Part shown: one piece after another, positions 21,049-33,894 of the stretch
Numbering within the stretch: position 1 is the first letter of the stretch
Layout of the letters: each line of letters opens with the position of its first letter
DNA from: Welwitschia mirabilis
Lineage: Eukaryota > Gnetophyta > Gnetopsida > Welwitschiales
Length of the DNA: 64,000 bases
Reading direction: 5' to 3'
Assembly: GCA_051453625.1 (NCBI GenBank)
Contig: JBOZIK010000001.1
Location: 190,271,414 to 190,335,413 of the forward strand
Notes under the pieces: model-generated
What the model saw: only the letters and a program-made list of their open reading frames with translations
Database searches by the model: none
Told to the model about the DNA's origin: nothing
Made by a program: the position numbers and the translations under genes

Positions 21049-24006
21049 GTAATATGACACATACTAATGGGATGATGTTGCAAATACTCTTTCAAAAGAT
21101 GAAGCTAACTATAGTATAGGTAATAGCAAGTAACATCACAAAGAAAACAAGCATGAAAAAAAGTCATAGTAAACTAAAAAACAATAATAAATGTAATAGT
21201 TAGAATAAGTAATACTAGAAATATGGATCTCAAAATAAATACATGATCAAAGAAAAATGTTCAAGAATTGATATGATTGGTTATCATCCATTTTATTCTA
21301 AAGTTTCATGTAATTAAATTTCAAAAAAAGATTAAATATGTTAAATAGATAAGATAAGATAGGTGTCAAGGTCTTTTGATAGTGAAAATAAATACATGTT
21401 CTTTGTAGGATATGTAAAGAAGGAACATGGAGAAGAAGTTAAATCAACTAGAACTTATAAATCATGAAATAAATCTAGTCTAATAGATAACCATATAGAC
21501 ATAATAGGTTATGTGCATATAGTTTTGGCTACTAAATTAAACTATTAAAGAATAGATGCCAAGGTAACTCATTGTATTAATTCAAAAAATGACTTGTTCT
21601 TATGGTGAAATGAGAGATTCTAAAGCATATTCAAGATGATCAGACAAGAATCTATAATCAGTGCTAGGTATTAAAATATACTTTGTAAAATCTTAAAACA
21701 TATTAACTAAATTATAGATAAGAGATGAGGTCTAATCCTTGAATTAAAAAAGAATCTATTATCCTTAAGTAAATTAGTTTAAAATGAATTTTATATTATC
21801 ATAAATAGATAATCAAGTATTATATCATCAAAGGTAAAAGACTTTTCTAATGGATTATTATAAAAATAGATAATATTCTTAAATGCTAGGATATTAACAT
21901 GTTAAGAAGGAAGAGTAATTTCTATAAGTAAAGAAGAACAAGAATTTTAATATATAATGGTAGAAATGAAAAATTGGTAAAAAGCTTTAAAATAAAGCAC
22001 TATATTATGTTAGATATGATCATGTGTCATTGGAAATGATCACTTACCTTAAAGGAGTTGTAAAAGATATAAAGATGAAGAATATAAAGTGCAAGGCAGA
22101 CACTCTAAGTTATGCAATGTAAGAGCCATTTAATAAGAGTAATTATTGCATTATGAAAACATTTGAGTTAGTACTTTCTGATGAATGTGGACTAATGATT
22201 GATGATATTTCTAAGAAGCTGTGGATAATTTATTTTAGTATAAGTCTCTAGTACTTTTAATACTAGAACTAAGTTGAAAAAGATGTTAATTATAAGGTTA
22301 AGGCCTCGTACACTAATAATGAAGGATAGTATATCTAAATTAAGTTTTAGCATTTATTTAAAAAATAAGAAATTTATCACTAAATAATAATTTCAAGCTT
22401 GTTGTAAAAGAATGGTATTAAAGAGTAAGTGGATCACATACTTCTTAATATGATGTGAGCAATGCATATATATCCTAAATTTTCTATTCTTTATAATCAA
22501 ATTTTAGTTCTATAAAGAGGTCTTTAAAACCAGAGGACGTCTATCCTTTTAATTACTTAAAAATTGAGTTTTGTGAAGATATTTATATGGAAGAAGCATG
22601 TCTATTTCGTGAATCATAAATTTCTATATATTGAAATATGTCTATCCTATAAATCAGTTTTGGAATCTATTTCAAAAAACACTGAAACAAAGTTCTAATG
22701 TTAAAGGCTAACTCATCTACTAAATATCTAAGACAAATAAAACACTTTAAAGTGAATCTAAAGCCTTAAAAACATTATTCTTTTATGTCTTTAATCAAAT
22801 ATGAAAATCTTCTCTTCTTCTTATGAAATGATACAATAATATCTTCTAATGATCAAATCCTTTAAAAAATCTTTAAAGATCATTAATCTTTGAATTAATT
22901 TCACAAGTATGAGTTTGAGTCTTTTTTATTTGATGATACAAACTCCTATTTCATCAAAATAATCTAATCTTTGATAAATCTAAAGATATTTAAACACTAA
23001 ATAAACCTATAATTAAAGTATGAAACATGATCAAGTTGAATTTACTTAAGCTACTAAAAAATCTATTGTTGTTAAGCTTATTGAAGTAGACATGAAGTAT
23101 TTATCAATCTTTCAAGTATTAAATCAAGCATCAAGCACAAAATGGAGCATAAATAAAGCACACTAAAAATGAGTCTTCAATTTGGCACAATTGTGTTCAT
23201 CTCTTCAAAGCACTTTTTTTTTTTTAAGCCTATTTACATACTTTTATAATTGAAGTGGATGACATTCCATTCCACCTCACCAATGTTGGATAAATTCCTT
23301 TTCTTTTTCCAAAAAAATAACTTTATAAAACCTACATTAATACAATAGGAAAAATATATCTATTTAAGTAATTAACACTAAGGTACACATGAAAAACATT
23401 ATGTACAACATTATGATGGTTACATTAGACCACATAATATGATAAGATATAATAATCTACTAGGTACTTATGGGAATAAGCATTAGATAAAATGATCTAA
23501 ACATTGGATAGTCTATTAAGAAAGGGTAAGCCTCCACCGAATGAATTGTCAATAAGACATGTCAAAAAGCATCAAATGTTTTAGAGTGTTTTAATCATGT
23601 TGTTACATCATATTATAGAGTCTAAATAATCTTAAAATGCATTCCTAACTAAGCATTATTGAAAATGGAGTGATATAAAGAAGTATGCAATAGTTTTAAT
23701 AGATCAATAAAAGTTTACTTTTTCTTACAATGTAGTATTTACAAAGTGTAAATAAGAATTTTTTACATTAAATAAATAGTAAATAGCTAAAATGTAAATC
23801 ATTATGATAAGATATTAGGTGATGTGTATTCATATGTTCTTGTCTTTTGAGTGAGACTTTAGATATTATAACTATTTACACTTAAATTTCTACATATTTT
23901 GCTCCTAAATTTTTTAAATTAATATATTTTTAAGGCTATAAATACCATATTTATAATTAATTTTTTATTAATCATGTTTTATTTATTAATATTCAAAATT
24001 ATAATT
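21049..24006. other. Unassigned AT-rich stretch
   Basis: No frame longer than a few dozen codons and no repeat end I can define. Two short traces, WDDVANTLSKDEA near 21,070 and IKCKADTLSYAM near 22,090-22,120, resemble the ADALSR motif that ends gypsy RNase H. They are too short to call. Confidence 0.5.
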
Positions 24007-24016
24007 AAGAATAATT
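24007..24016. repeat. SINE target-site duplication, left (aagaataatt)
   Basis: Perfect 10-bp match to 24,288-24,297. Confidence 0.85.
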
Positions 24017-24287
24017 GACTTTGTCAATGACTACTTACTAAAGTGGTAAGGTCACAGACACATGGATCTAGAAGTCCAAAGTTCAAATCTTAATAGTGGC
24101 GAGGAATACAAATAGAATATATTCCATAAGCCCAAGTGTCACTAGGCATTTGTGTGTCACAAAATTACCTATCAACTATTAACAAGGAATACAAATAGAA
24201 TATATTTTGTAAGCCTAAGCACCACTAAGCATTCGTGTGGCACAAAATTACCTACCCTCTATCCCTTCAAAAAAAAAAAAAAAAAGA
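24017..24287 (+). mobile_element. tRNA-derived SINE with poly(A) tail
   Basis: The head carries an A-box-like tactaaagtgg at 24,036-24,046 and a B-box-like agttcaaatct at 24,080-24,090, spaced as in a tRNA-type RNA polymerase III promoter. The body is two 83-bp direct repeats. The end is a run of about 16 A, then agaa. A perfect 10-bp target duplication brackets it, as expected of copying by LINE enzymes. The family is not recognised. The decayed LINE nearby shows that LINE machinery existed in this genome. Confidence 0.85.
24102..24266 (+). repeat. Two 83-bp direct repeats forming the SINE body
   Basis: Copies start at 24,102 and 24,185 with aggaatacaaatagaatata. Both include cactaggcatt/cactaagcatt and cacaaaattacct. 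Differences are mostly transitions. Confidence 0.85.
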
Positions 24288-24297
24288 AAGAATAATT
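24288..24297. repeat. SINE target-site duplication, right (aagaataatt)
   Basis: Follows the A-rich tail and matches 24,007-24,016 exactly. Confidence 0.85.
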
Positions 24298-26180
24298 AGC
24301 TTTTAATATTTTATTTACAAACCATCCTAAGCTACCTAAACTTTATTAGAGTCAAGCTAGCAAAAATTATGATAATTACCATTTAGACTACAATTGCCAC
24401 TAAAATTAGGGTATTATTTGGGTATTGTAAATAAATGAGATCTAAACAGAAAATAATTTGATAGATTAACCTTATAAATGAGTGACCTAATTTATGAAAA
24501 ATAAGAACTATATATCTATGTTTTATTACCTAAGGAAATCTATCACTATCCATTTTTTAGTAATAAGAATAAACTAGTAAAAACATTTAGCCCTAAAGAG
24601 ATCTCAAAAAGCATAACCTAACTCAAAGGCTAATGATCCCCCATTCTTCATCCTTCATCTTTCATTGATTACTTGATTAATATTATAGGTTGGAGTTCAC
24701 TATTGTTAGAGCATTATTAAACATCATGTATCAAAACTCTTATCATTTTAAATATAGAATTCCATTGGTTATGATAATGGATTATTTTATCATGAGATTC
24801 CAAGAGACTCTTATCCTTCCCTAGCTATGAGGGAATGACTTGCTAAGGTAGTAATGCATCATGGTACTGTGTTTAGGGTAAAAGAAAATTATAGTGGAAA
24901 CCTAGTTAGGCATGCTTTCCTATAAAATCAAGCTTTGAAGTTAAAAATCAAAGAGAAAAAATAAAACCTCTTTTTAAGGATCTTTCTTCTTTCTTTTCTT
25001 GCTCAAGTGCCTTTGCATTTGCTATTAGATATTTATCTATGCTTGTTGACTTAATATTAGTGGTTTCATTGAGTTCTTAAGAACTTCTTATCATCTTTAG
25101 GCTTCTTGATATGTACTTAGTAAGTATTTGAGTGCTTTGAGAACTTTTAGTTTCCCACACCTTCATGCATTATGCTTTTATTTTGATTTTTAAAAATTTT
25201 TTAATTAAATTTTCTTTTTTAAAGGGGAGTGATTCTTTTAATTTTATTAATTTTAATATGTTTACAAGGTACATATGAGGCTTGGCCTTCTTTTCCTCAT
25301 TTCCCCATTAATAAGTTCTTAGAGTTTTACATATCAAATTTATAAAAAGAATAGAATCATTTGCATCAAATTGGTTTTTATGAAAACATTATGTATTGCA
25401 TGAAAAAATGAGAAGAACCTCATGTTATCTAGAACTGGAGTTATAAAAGGTATTATATCTTGGTTCAAGTTTCATATTATTTAATTAGATCATAAAGTTA
25501 AATTATTGTCTTGAAAGGAAATTTTTCCTTTTCTAAAGAATCTTGAGCTACATGCGCCTTATATGTTTGTTGTGTTTGTTAATAGGTGAGTTACTCAACT
25601 TCCATTTTATTTCCACCAAGGATATCCTTGCAAAATTAAGAGTTTCATGATTTAACTTCTCTTCTAGAGACTAATAAATATCTTAGATATTTTACCTTAG
25701 ATACATAATTGGATATTAAAATAGCTTTTTCTAAGAGTTCTATGTAAAAGGTTGTGACTTACATGGGATTCACCTTCATTAGTCTTTACTACATGCATGT
25801 TCATTTATGATTTCACATCAAAGATCACAAATCAGATTAGGAGATTAGTCTCTAAATACATGTTAGATTAAAAGATCAGTTTCTAAATGTATGTAACCCT
25901 TGATTTTTTTTCCCTTTATGTTTTTAATCATATCACCTAACATGCAATATGTAACTGTTATGTAGCTATGCTCTATTGGTCCATAGGACTCTTATAAGAA
26001 TATAAATCTACCAATTTTTATAACAAATCACTTCATCATTATTAATAGTAAATCTACATTTATAATAAAATTGTTTTGATATATTTACATATCTTGTAAT
26101 ACAAAATTAAAACCATTCTTTAGAAGCACTAAGCACAAAGCCTAACTTGCATCATCATCACTTTCGTGTGCTGCTTCTAA
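24298..26180. other. Unassigned AT-rich stretch left of the copia array
   Basis: No coding frame recognised. Around 24,920-24,990 a TATA-like cctataaaatc is followed by an A-rich aaataaaacc, which could be a relic LTR promoter, but no partner repeat is seen. Confidence 0.4.
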
Positions 26181-27924
26181 CATTGCCTATGCCTTTATTA
26201 TTTTTTAATTATTTCTTTTACTAGCTATAATTCAATCATTACTACTATGACTAGTCTTTTATGTTGTTCATCTCCTTTAATACATTTACTACATTTGGTA
26301 ATAGTATAATGAGAAAGTTATGATTAGCTTTCAGACTGTTATTGCATCTCAAGTAAAAATAAGCTATTTTAGTAAATGACATATGCTAATCATTAATCTT
26401 GTGATATTCTATTTACTAGTTATTAGCCTCTTCACAATAAAGCTCCACTACTACATCTCTATAGCTCTGATAGTACTTATTACTCTCTTTTTAAGTTCAA
26501 TGATAGTAATTCATTAACATTCAATATTTAAGAATTCAATTATAAAATATTATGTCCTACTTTTACCTAGAACATTATGTATTCAAGTCATATGAATGAT
26601 GATCACCATATGCTTTAGAGTAATAGGCTCTTCTACATTAGTATACCATATTCATAAAGTTTATGAGTGAGAAGCTCATTTACATTTTTACTTACATCAA
26701 GTCAAATTAGAATGTGAATCAAGATCCATTCAAGTTGATTTTCTTTCTTATTTTCTTTTATTTTTTTCTTTTTGACTTAGATCATCTTTCACTTATAATT
26801 TGGATAGAGAGTGTTAAGCTCAAGAGGTTAAATTTTTTTTTTTAAATGTCTTCTTTTCTTATACTTAATGTCACTCTTAAAACATTCATTATTATTTAAG
26901 ATTTGAAATTAAAAATTACCCATTACTTAATTACATTGCACTTTTATTAGCATTAAATTGTAGTAAGTGATATGCATAGGGAGCCTTACATATACTTTAA
27001 TTCATATTAGGCTAGACTACCCTATAATCTTATTGCATGATCTTTAACTATCATAATTATGTAGTTTAGGTTGTACACAGAGACATGTCTCTCTTAAGCA
27101 AAAACATCTCAAGCATTCTAGAGTTTAAATTCCACCACACATACCTAGTAATTGAAGGTATATTAGGTGAAGACTAAAGGTATAGTGTTAGGGTCTACTT
27201 GGATTTTATCAACAAGTTGACAGGAAGGTATAGGTGTAATAATTTAAAATTTGCTAAGTTTAAGGTATAAGTAGGTCATCAACATTGCATCATATACTCC
27301 TTTAAGGATGATTTATAGCTTTAATAATTAAAACTAGCTAGTAATTAAACAATTCCATCAAAATGGTTAATACTTTGTTATTTTGCTTTTTCTAGAGACA
27401 AGGATAGTACCCTTGCAAAGGACATGATCACTACTCAGATTAGGAACAAGATCTAAAATTGATAAAGTTTTTGCTTCACTATCTGATCATTTAAGCCCTT
27501 TAAAATTTTCTAAATTAAATTAATTTCATTTCATTTATGCATGTGATCATTGCTTAATGTTATTATGGGGGTAACTTTGTTATTTTATTATAGTATTATG
27601 GATTAGATAGATCATTTAAATTATGGATGTGAGTAACATTTGTTTGAATTAACTACACCTTTTTATCATGGCTTCCTTGTTTGGAATCTTTTTATATCAT
27701 TATATGCTAAATAAATCATTTATATTATGAATGTAAGCAAGATTTTCTTTAAAATAGGTTACATAATTTTGGTTTTTTCTTTTTCTCTCTTTCTCATCTT
27801 AATTTAATAAATTTTCTTTATGTAAAGGATAAATCCATTTTTTACTTATGAATGTAAGTGAGCTCCACCTAAAAATTAACTATACCTCATAACTTGTCAA
27901 ATACCCTTATTATTCTATTAGCTC
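26180..27924 (+). repeat. First copia LTR (type B); left half outside the repeated unit
   Basis: From 26,775 it matches the type B LTR part of the other units. Left of that, 26,710-26,770 still aligns with the type A LTR (gtgaatcaagatccattcaag against gtgaagcaaaattccttaac). The LTR therefore continues left of the array breakpoint. The start is a guess based on the length of the terminal LTR. It ends at the PBS-like gctctaatagcctc. Confidence 0.5.
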
Positions 27925-27929
27925 TAATA

Positions 27930-28860
27930 GCCTCCAAGGGTAATTTTTAGATCTTCTTATACTCTATCACACTAGCCTGGACAACTAGAATCATGACCAA
28001 CATAGAAGTCACTCTTCAACATGATCAGAACTAAAAAATTAGTGTGAAGATTTTACATCCACCATGTTCATATATAGTTTTGACATCAATTTCTTTAAAA
28101 AAGCACATGTTTCTATTTAACCTTAAGAATAAGAAAATTCTTGAAAGTTTATGAAGAGTAAGTTGATAAAAATCATGCAAAAATTTATGGCTTTATAACA
28201 TGAGAAGTTGGTAGATCATAGTAAGATCAACTATACCAACTTCATCACATTATAGGATACATTCTACTTAAAGAATGATTTTAATATTATTATTCTCATA
28301 TTGATATTAATAAATCACACTATGCAAAAGTAAAAATGTAATAAATGATTACATAAATGACTAATATTAAAAAAATTTACTAAAACTAACCTATAGAATC
28401 AAGTTTGCATACATTATGTCAACTTGATTAGATGTTGTTTAGAGCATCCATCTTTACCTAGCTACCCTTTGTTGTCTTATGTAATAAACAACCTTTGATA
28501 CACTCACTAAGGAACTTATTCTTATCAAAAATAGTCTTACTTTATTAGAAGTTCATTCTATGAAGTTGTATTCAAAGTTTTATATTCTCATAGTGGATCA
28601 CATTCCAACAAATATTCTTAAATCAAATATCCTCCTAATTTCAAATGTCATGATAACGGTAAAGCTTCTAAAAAATAATAATTTGCTCCACCTACTTAAC
28701 CCCATCATTCTTAGCTAAAGAATAAACCATATTAGAATAATGATACTCTAAAGAAGAACACATATCAATGTTTGCATTGTAAGTCATACCATTAATTATT
28801 GTTGTATACCTTAGAATAAAATTAAAGTTAATCCTAAGGTAAACATATTTACTAATGATA
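27930..28860 (+). pseudogene. Copia gag, unit 1 (broken)
   Basis: A gag-like stretch with no long open frame. The zinc knuckle reads CLHCKSYH at 28,769-28,792, followed after four residues by Tyr where Cys is expected, and is one residue short before the His. The 5' part (about 28,010-28,090) is homologous to the gag start at 63,640-63,700, where HEDFMSTMWIYGN can be read. Confidence 0.65.
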
Positions 28861-28924
28861 CAAGTTTTCTACATAGTGTTAAATACTACCAATTCAATGC
28901 CATATTTCAAAGTCATGATTTTGC

Positions 28925-29112
28925 ATGTACAAGTGGAAACATACCTCATGATGAATCTCAGATGCTACATATTAATGTAACTAGGCATATGATGTATAGG
29001 CATGATTATTCTACTAATTTCATAGCATATCCTAGTCAAGTTCACTTGGTAGATAAGACTTTAATTCTTGTAGTAGGCTATGATTTAGTTACCTTTCAAT
29101 TCCTGTAGTAGC
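28925..29112 (+). pseudogene. Copia protease, unit 1
   Basis: Reads VTRHMMYRHDY, then FIAYPSQVHLVDKTLILVVG. This fits the copia protease DSGAxxHM and VxLADGs segments. The active-site DSGA has become INVT, so it is dead. Confidence 0.7.
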
Positions 29113-29369
29113 TTATGGTTTAGTTATCTTTCAATTGCCTTCTTTCTCATAGTAAACACTCTCTTATGTTCTATATGTTTCCTCCTTAAGGTTACATCTT
29201 CTTTCCACTTTTACACTAATTAAAGAAGATCATTCAATCTTAATAATGATGGATTTTATTGACATTTTTATTGCTATTAAGAACCTTACCATGAAAGGAA
29301 ACATAAATGAAAAATTAAAGTATCTTCAAGGATTTGTTAGTATGCATGAAATTGCCTATCATATCTTAT

Positions 29370-30300
29370 AATAAGAGATTTTTATATCACTACTATGGCA
29401 TGCTTATTTGGGTTATCTCAATTCTTATCCTTTAATTACAATGTTTGAAAATGAACATCAACTTTTTCCCTCCATTCTACATGAGTTTCCTTAATTCAAA
29501 GCATGTATAAAGGGTAAAATATCTTGATAACACTTTTCTATTAGCAAGCAGCACACTGATTAAAAGATTTCACTCATCTGCAATGATCTATATGGTCCTA
29601 TAACAATCCCTATGCTCTAAGGATATTACTACTTCATATCATCTAAAGATGATTTTTTGTGTATAGCTTGGGTGTATTTTATGGTATGAAAATCTCTTGC
29701 TTTGAATATTTTAAATATTTTCCAAAAAAATTGAAAAGGAAAACTAAAAATAAGATTAAGAGTTTTCACTTTAATAATGTTTGTGAATACACATTGACTA
29801 AGTTTTAGGACTTTCTTACTTTAAAAGGCATTTATCATTTGAAAATATGCCTAGAAACATCTTTCAAAATATGCCTATAAATACCTCAACATGATGGCAT
29901 CACTAAATGAGTCAATTGGATCATAATGAATATGACATTTGTAATTATGTATTTTAATAGTTTTAAAACCTATTTGTAGGATTAAGATACTACTATCATA
30001 TTATATTTTAATGGTTGTGCTTTTAAAATGGCATATATTCTACTAAAAAATGATATGGATAAAAGCCTATTCAAATAATATTCATGTGTTTAGAGGTGAG
30101 TGCTATGTCCATATTTCTAACAAACATTATCACAAGCTTTATGCATGTGCTTGGATTGGCATATTTATGGGATATCCATGTGGCTAGAAAAGATATCATG
30201 TATACATTCTTAAGTATTACAAACTCATCGCCTCTTGTGACGTTATCTTTTCTAAAATTACATATAGTGATTCTTAGCTTAATCTTCTAAAGTTTCATTA
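29370..30300 (+). pseudogene. Copia integrase, unit 1
   Basis: Pre-integrase WHAYLGYLN and CIKGKIS are followed by the core: ICNDLYGPITIP with the first Asp (29,584-29,586), DDFLCIAWVYFMV, then FNNVCEYTLTKF where the second Asp is Asn, and PQHDGITK where the ER is lost. The C-terminal part reads YVHISNKHYHKLYACAW and SCDVIFSKI near 30,105-30,260. Motif order is that of copia, with integrase before RT. Open frames at 30,084-30,290 on this strand are in a shifted frame. Confidence 0.8.
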
Positions 30301-30689
30301 TTTCTCTCATGCTATGCAAAAATTAGATGGTCAATTTCCTATGTTTAAGAAGGAAGATGTGTCCCTTTATTTTAATTCATAAAAACATTATAGTTAAAAT
30401 GATTCATCCACTATACAACCTAGAGGAAGTAAAAATTTTAGGTACCTAGAACATATGAATATGATTCTAATAGTGACTTATTTTGTTATCCTAAGAAAAA
30501 AATTGATTACTTCCAAAGAAAAATATAATGAACTTGATTAATATCCAATATATAAGATTTTCATGCCAAGAAAAAGAAAAACATTAGAACTAGCTAGAGA
30601 TTTTTTGCATCCCTTAATGCTAATGTAAAGCTCCATTTAACTTCTGATAGTGAACCAACCTTTTGTAAAGGTGAAATTCTACATTATCA

Positions 30690-31070
30690 ATGGATAAATA
30701 AATGAAACAAGAATATTATGCACTTATTTAAAATGATATGTGGGAGTTGCTTCCTTAAATTAAGGGTCTTATACAGCATGAATTTATTGTTAAGGCTTGT
30801 AATACACACCATTGTCATACATATAGTGGAGCATGTAAATCCTAATGCTCTACTTACCTTTAAAAATAAGCTATTTATTGTAATAAGTAAAAGAAGTGAA
30901 AATGAAATTTTCATTATAGAAAATCTTACTTATGTCCTTGCTTATTTAATTCTCAAGAAGTGGTACCAGAGCTTCAGGGATTTCCTTGGTGCTTCTTGTG
31001 GCTTATACCTTTTCTTGAAATGTTGGATCTTCTTGGACCGTCATTTTTACTCTTTATTGGCCTCTTAAGG
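30690..31070 (+). pseudogene. Copia reverse transcriptase remnant, unit 1
   Basis: Opens with EYYALI and NDMWELLP (like AMxxEYxALxxNxTWELVP). About 70 residues of fingers and palm are missing. It resumes with RLVIHTIVIHIVEHVNPNAL and LKKWYQSFRDFL at 30,955-30,990, which fits the YGLKQxPRxWYxRL region. The YVDD box is not seen. Unlike the other units it lacks an 11-bp duplication near 30,845. Confidence 0.65.
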
Positions 31071-31569
31071 CTCCTTTTGGGCTTATTTTTTGGCCTCCTT
31101 TGGTTCTTTTTGGCCTCGAGGGACTCCCAACACTAACCTTCCTTATTTAATTTTAAGAAAAGGAGAAAAGAGATTAGCAAGGCATATCAAAGCTGAATTT
31201 AGCTTTGCATTTGTATTTTTGTTCAAATAGGAGAAGCTTGAAGAAACCATTTCTTTTTCTTCTTCTTTGTCTTGATCATTGAGTTGTCCTAGGTAATATT
31301 CTTTCTATTATCCTAAAGGTTTTTATAGAAATTCTACTGCCTACGTCAATGATATTAAAATGTTATTGCTAAAATGGCTATTGCTTCCATTGCATCTACC
31401 TCCATTACCATCCACTACTTCTATGGTTAACATTCTCCACCATTGTGTTTCTACTACTTTTAAAGTGTTTTAGTATTTATCAGAACTTGCCACTTTAGCT
31501 ACTGATACCACTTATCACTTATGTCATTCTTACAACATCTCTATTAATTTTTTATTTTTTTTTTTTAGT

Positions 31570-33892
31570 TGAGACATGTGTGCTTCTTAATTTTTGAACT
31601 AAGTCATTTATGTTAGGCACACATGAAAATTCGCTAAGTCTAGACAAGCATTATTTTATTTTCCATGCACAAATGATGTTCTATATATTGCTTATTTTTT
31701 ATGCATGTGTAGTTTAGCTAGCCATTATCTAGTTTTTAACTTTGTTATGCACACATGCACAATTTGATGCATTTCTTTATTTTTTTTAAAAGTTCTTCAA
31801 TGCTATTTTTAATTTTTTAGGGTATTTCTCCAAAATTGTAAACTTGTGACTCACCTTTTATTATCAAATTAAGATGGAATGTTGAGCAAGGTTACTTGAT
31901 TGGATTTTTTCGCCCTTGAGCTATTTTTCTTGATTTTTTAACTCCTCTTTTATCCTTTTTAATTTTTTTTACCTTTGAGATTTTGACATTTTTAAGTTTT
32001 ATATGTCAAATCTATTCCATTAAGTTAAGTTCAGATGTGAAGAAAAATTCCTTAACTTGATTTTCTTTTACTTCCTTTAACATAATTTTTCTTATGATTT
32101 AGATAGATTAAGTTGAGTAGGAATGTTGAGCAAAATCTACTTAACATGACTATACCAAATTCTATGCCTTTTTCTTGTGTTTTTTATGTGCATTTCTCTT
32201 TTTTTTTCTTTTTTTTCTCATACACTTAATAATTTTAGTTTAATTATAATTAATTATTCAAAAATAAAAATTAATCTTTATCATGAATGCTTAACAATTT
32301 AACTATTAATAAGTTTTAGTTGGTGGTAAGCATAATAAATCTTACATAGATAGAAATCTATGTCAGGCTCTATACTTTCTTCTAAAGCTTATTATGTAGT
32401 ATCAACTATCCTAACTATAAAGTTTAGATTAAATGAAGAACCATTTCACTCTGAAGCAAAAATATCTTAGGTGTTCGAAGTTCCAAATTTCCATGTGTGT
32501 CTTGATAATCAAGCATATACTAGGTGAAATTTGGAGGTGTAGTAGTAGGAGCCACTTAGATTCCATCATTAAGACATATAGGTTTAATAAAAATTTAAAA
32601 TTTACTAAGGTATAAGTAAGTTTCCAACATTGCATGATATTCTCCCTTAAGATGGTCTCTAGCTAGGGTCACCAAAATTGGTCAATGACTGGGAAGCCCT
32701 ACTAACATGACTCATACTTTATCTTTTTACTTTCATTAACGTAGATCATCTTTCACTTATAATTTGGTTAAAGAGTGTTGAGTTCAAGAGGTTGATCTTT
32801 TTTTTAATATTGATTTTTTTAATATATATTTTCTTTTCTTATACTTGATGTCACTCTTAAAACATTCATTATTATTTAAGATTTAAAATTAAAAACTACC
32901 CATTAATTAATTACATTACACTTTTATTAGCATTAAATCTTGGTTAGGGGTATGCATAGGAAGCCTTACATAGATTGCATGAACTTTAACTATTATAATT
33001 ATGTAGTTTAGGTTGTACATAGAGCCATGTCTCTCTTAAGCAAAAACATCTTAAGCACCCTAAAGTTCAAATTCCCCCACACATATATAGTAATTAAGGG
33101 TATATTAGGTGAAGACTAAAGGTGTAGTGTTAGGATCTACTTGGATTTTATCAATAAGTTGATAGGAAGGCATAGATTTAATAATTTAAAATTTGCTAAT
33201 TTTAAGGTATAAGTAGGTCATCAACATTGGATCATGTACTTCTTTAAGGGGATTTATAGCTTTAATAATTAAAACTATCTAGTGACTAAAAAATTCCATC
33301 AAATAATTCATACTTTATTATTTTACTCTTTCTAGAGACAAGAATAGTACCCTTGTAGAGGACATGATCACTACTTAGATTAGGAACAAGACCTACATTT
33401 GATAAATTTTTTGCTTCATTATCTAATTACTTAAGGCCCTTACAAATTTCTAAATTAAATTAATTTATTTTCATTTATGCATGTGATCAGTGCTTAATGT
33501 TATTATGGGGGTAACTTTGTTATTTTATTATAGTATTGTGGGTTAGATATATCATTTGAATTATGGATGTGAGTAACATTCATTTCAATTAACTATACCT
33601 TTTTATCATAACTTCCTTATTTAGAATCTTTCTATATCATTATATTCTAAATAAATCATTTATATTATGAGTGTAACAATATTTTTTTTCTAAATAGGCT
33701 ACATAATTTTGGTTTTTTCTAAATAGGCTACATAATTTTGGTTTTTTCTTTTTCACTCTTTTTCATCTTAATTTAATAAATTTTCTTTATGTAAAGGATA
33801 AATCCATGTTTTAGTTGTGAATGTACGTGAGCTCCACCTAAAAATTAACTGTACCTCATAACTTGTTAAATATCCTTCTTATTTTATTAGCT
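31570..33892 (+). repeat. Composite copia LTR between units 1 and 2
   Basis: LTR type A (about 31,570-32,738) joins LTR type B (from 32,739) at atctttttac/tttcatta/acgtagatc. The two halves overlap in homology, so part of the LTR is present twice, for example the aagcaaaaacatct block near 32,455 and 33,040. The 31,071-31,570 stretch just before it has no recognisable content. Confidence 0.7.
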
Positions 33893-33894
33893 CT

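Larger units (their letters stand above)
26775..32738 (+). repeat. Copia tandem unit 1 (about 5.96 kb)
   Basis: Runs from acttagatcatcttt to just before the same words at 32,739. Contents in order: rest of LTR type B, gag, protease, integrase, RT piece, unassigned 0.5 kb, LTR type A cut at its ttcatt. It is colinear with the next three units. Confidence 0.85.

Noticed and set aside
24017-24101. A functional tRNA gene
   Set aside because: Only degenerate A and B boxes are present, no cloverleaf can be completed, and the sequence continues into a SINE body with an A tail and target duplication.
30084-30290. 68-codon hydrophobic frames repeated in each copia unit (also 35,954, 41,896 and 48,077)
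   Set aside because: They are shifted-frame readings of the integrase C-terminal segment YVHISNKHYHKLYACAW, and recur only because the units are repeats.
30961-30972. tggtaccagagc (also 36,828 and 42,792) as a copia primer binding site
   Set aside because: It falls inside the RT remnant, where it encodes WYQS in the segment LKKWYQSLRDFL, and no LTR end with a matching partner precedes it.
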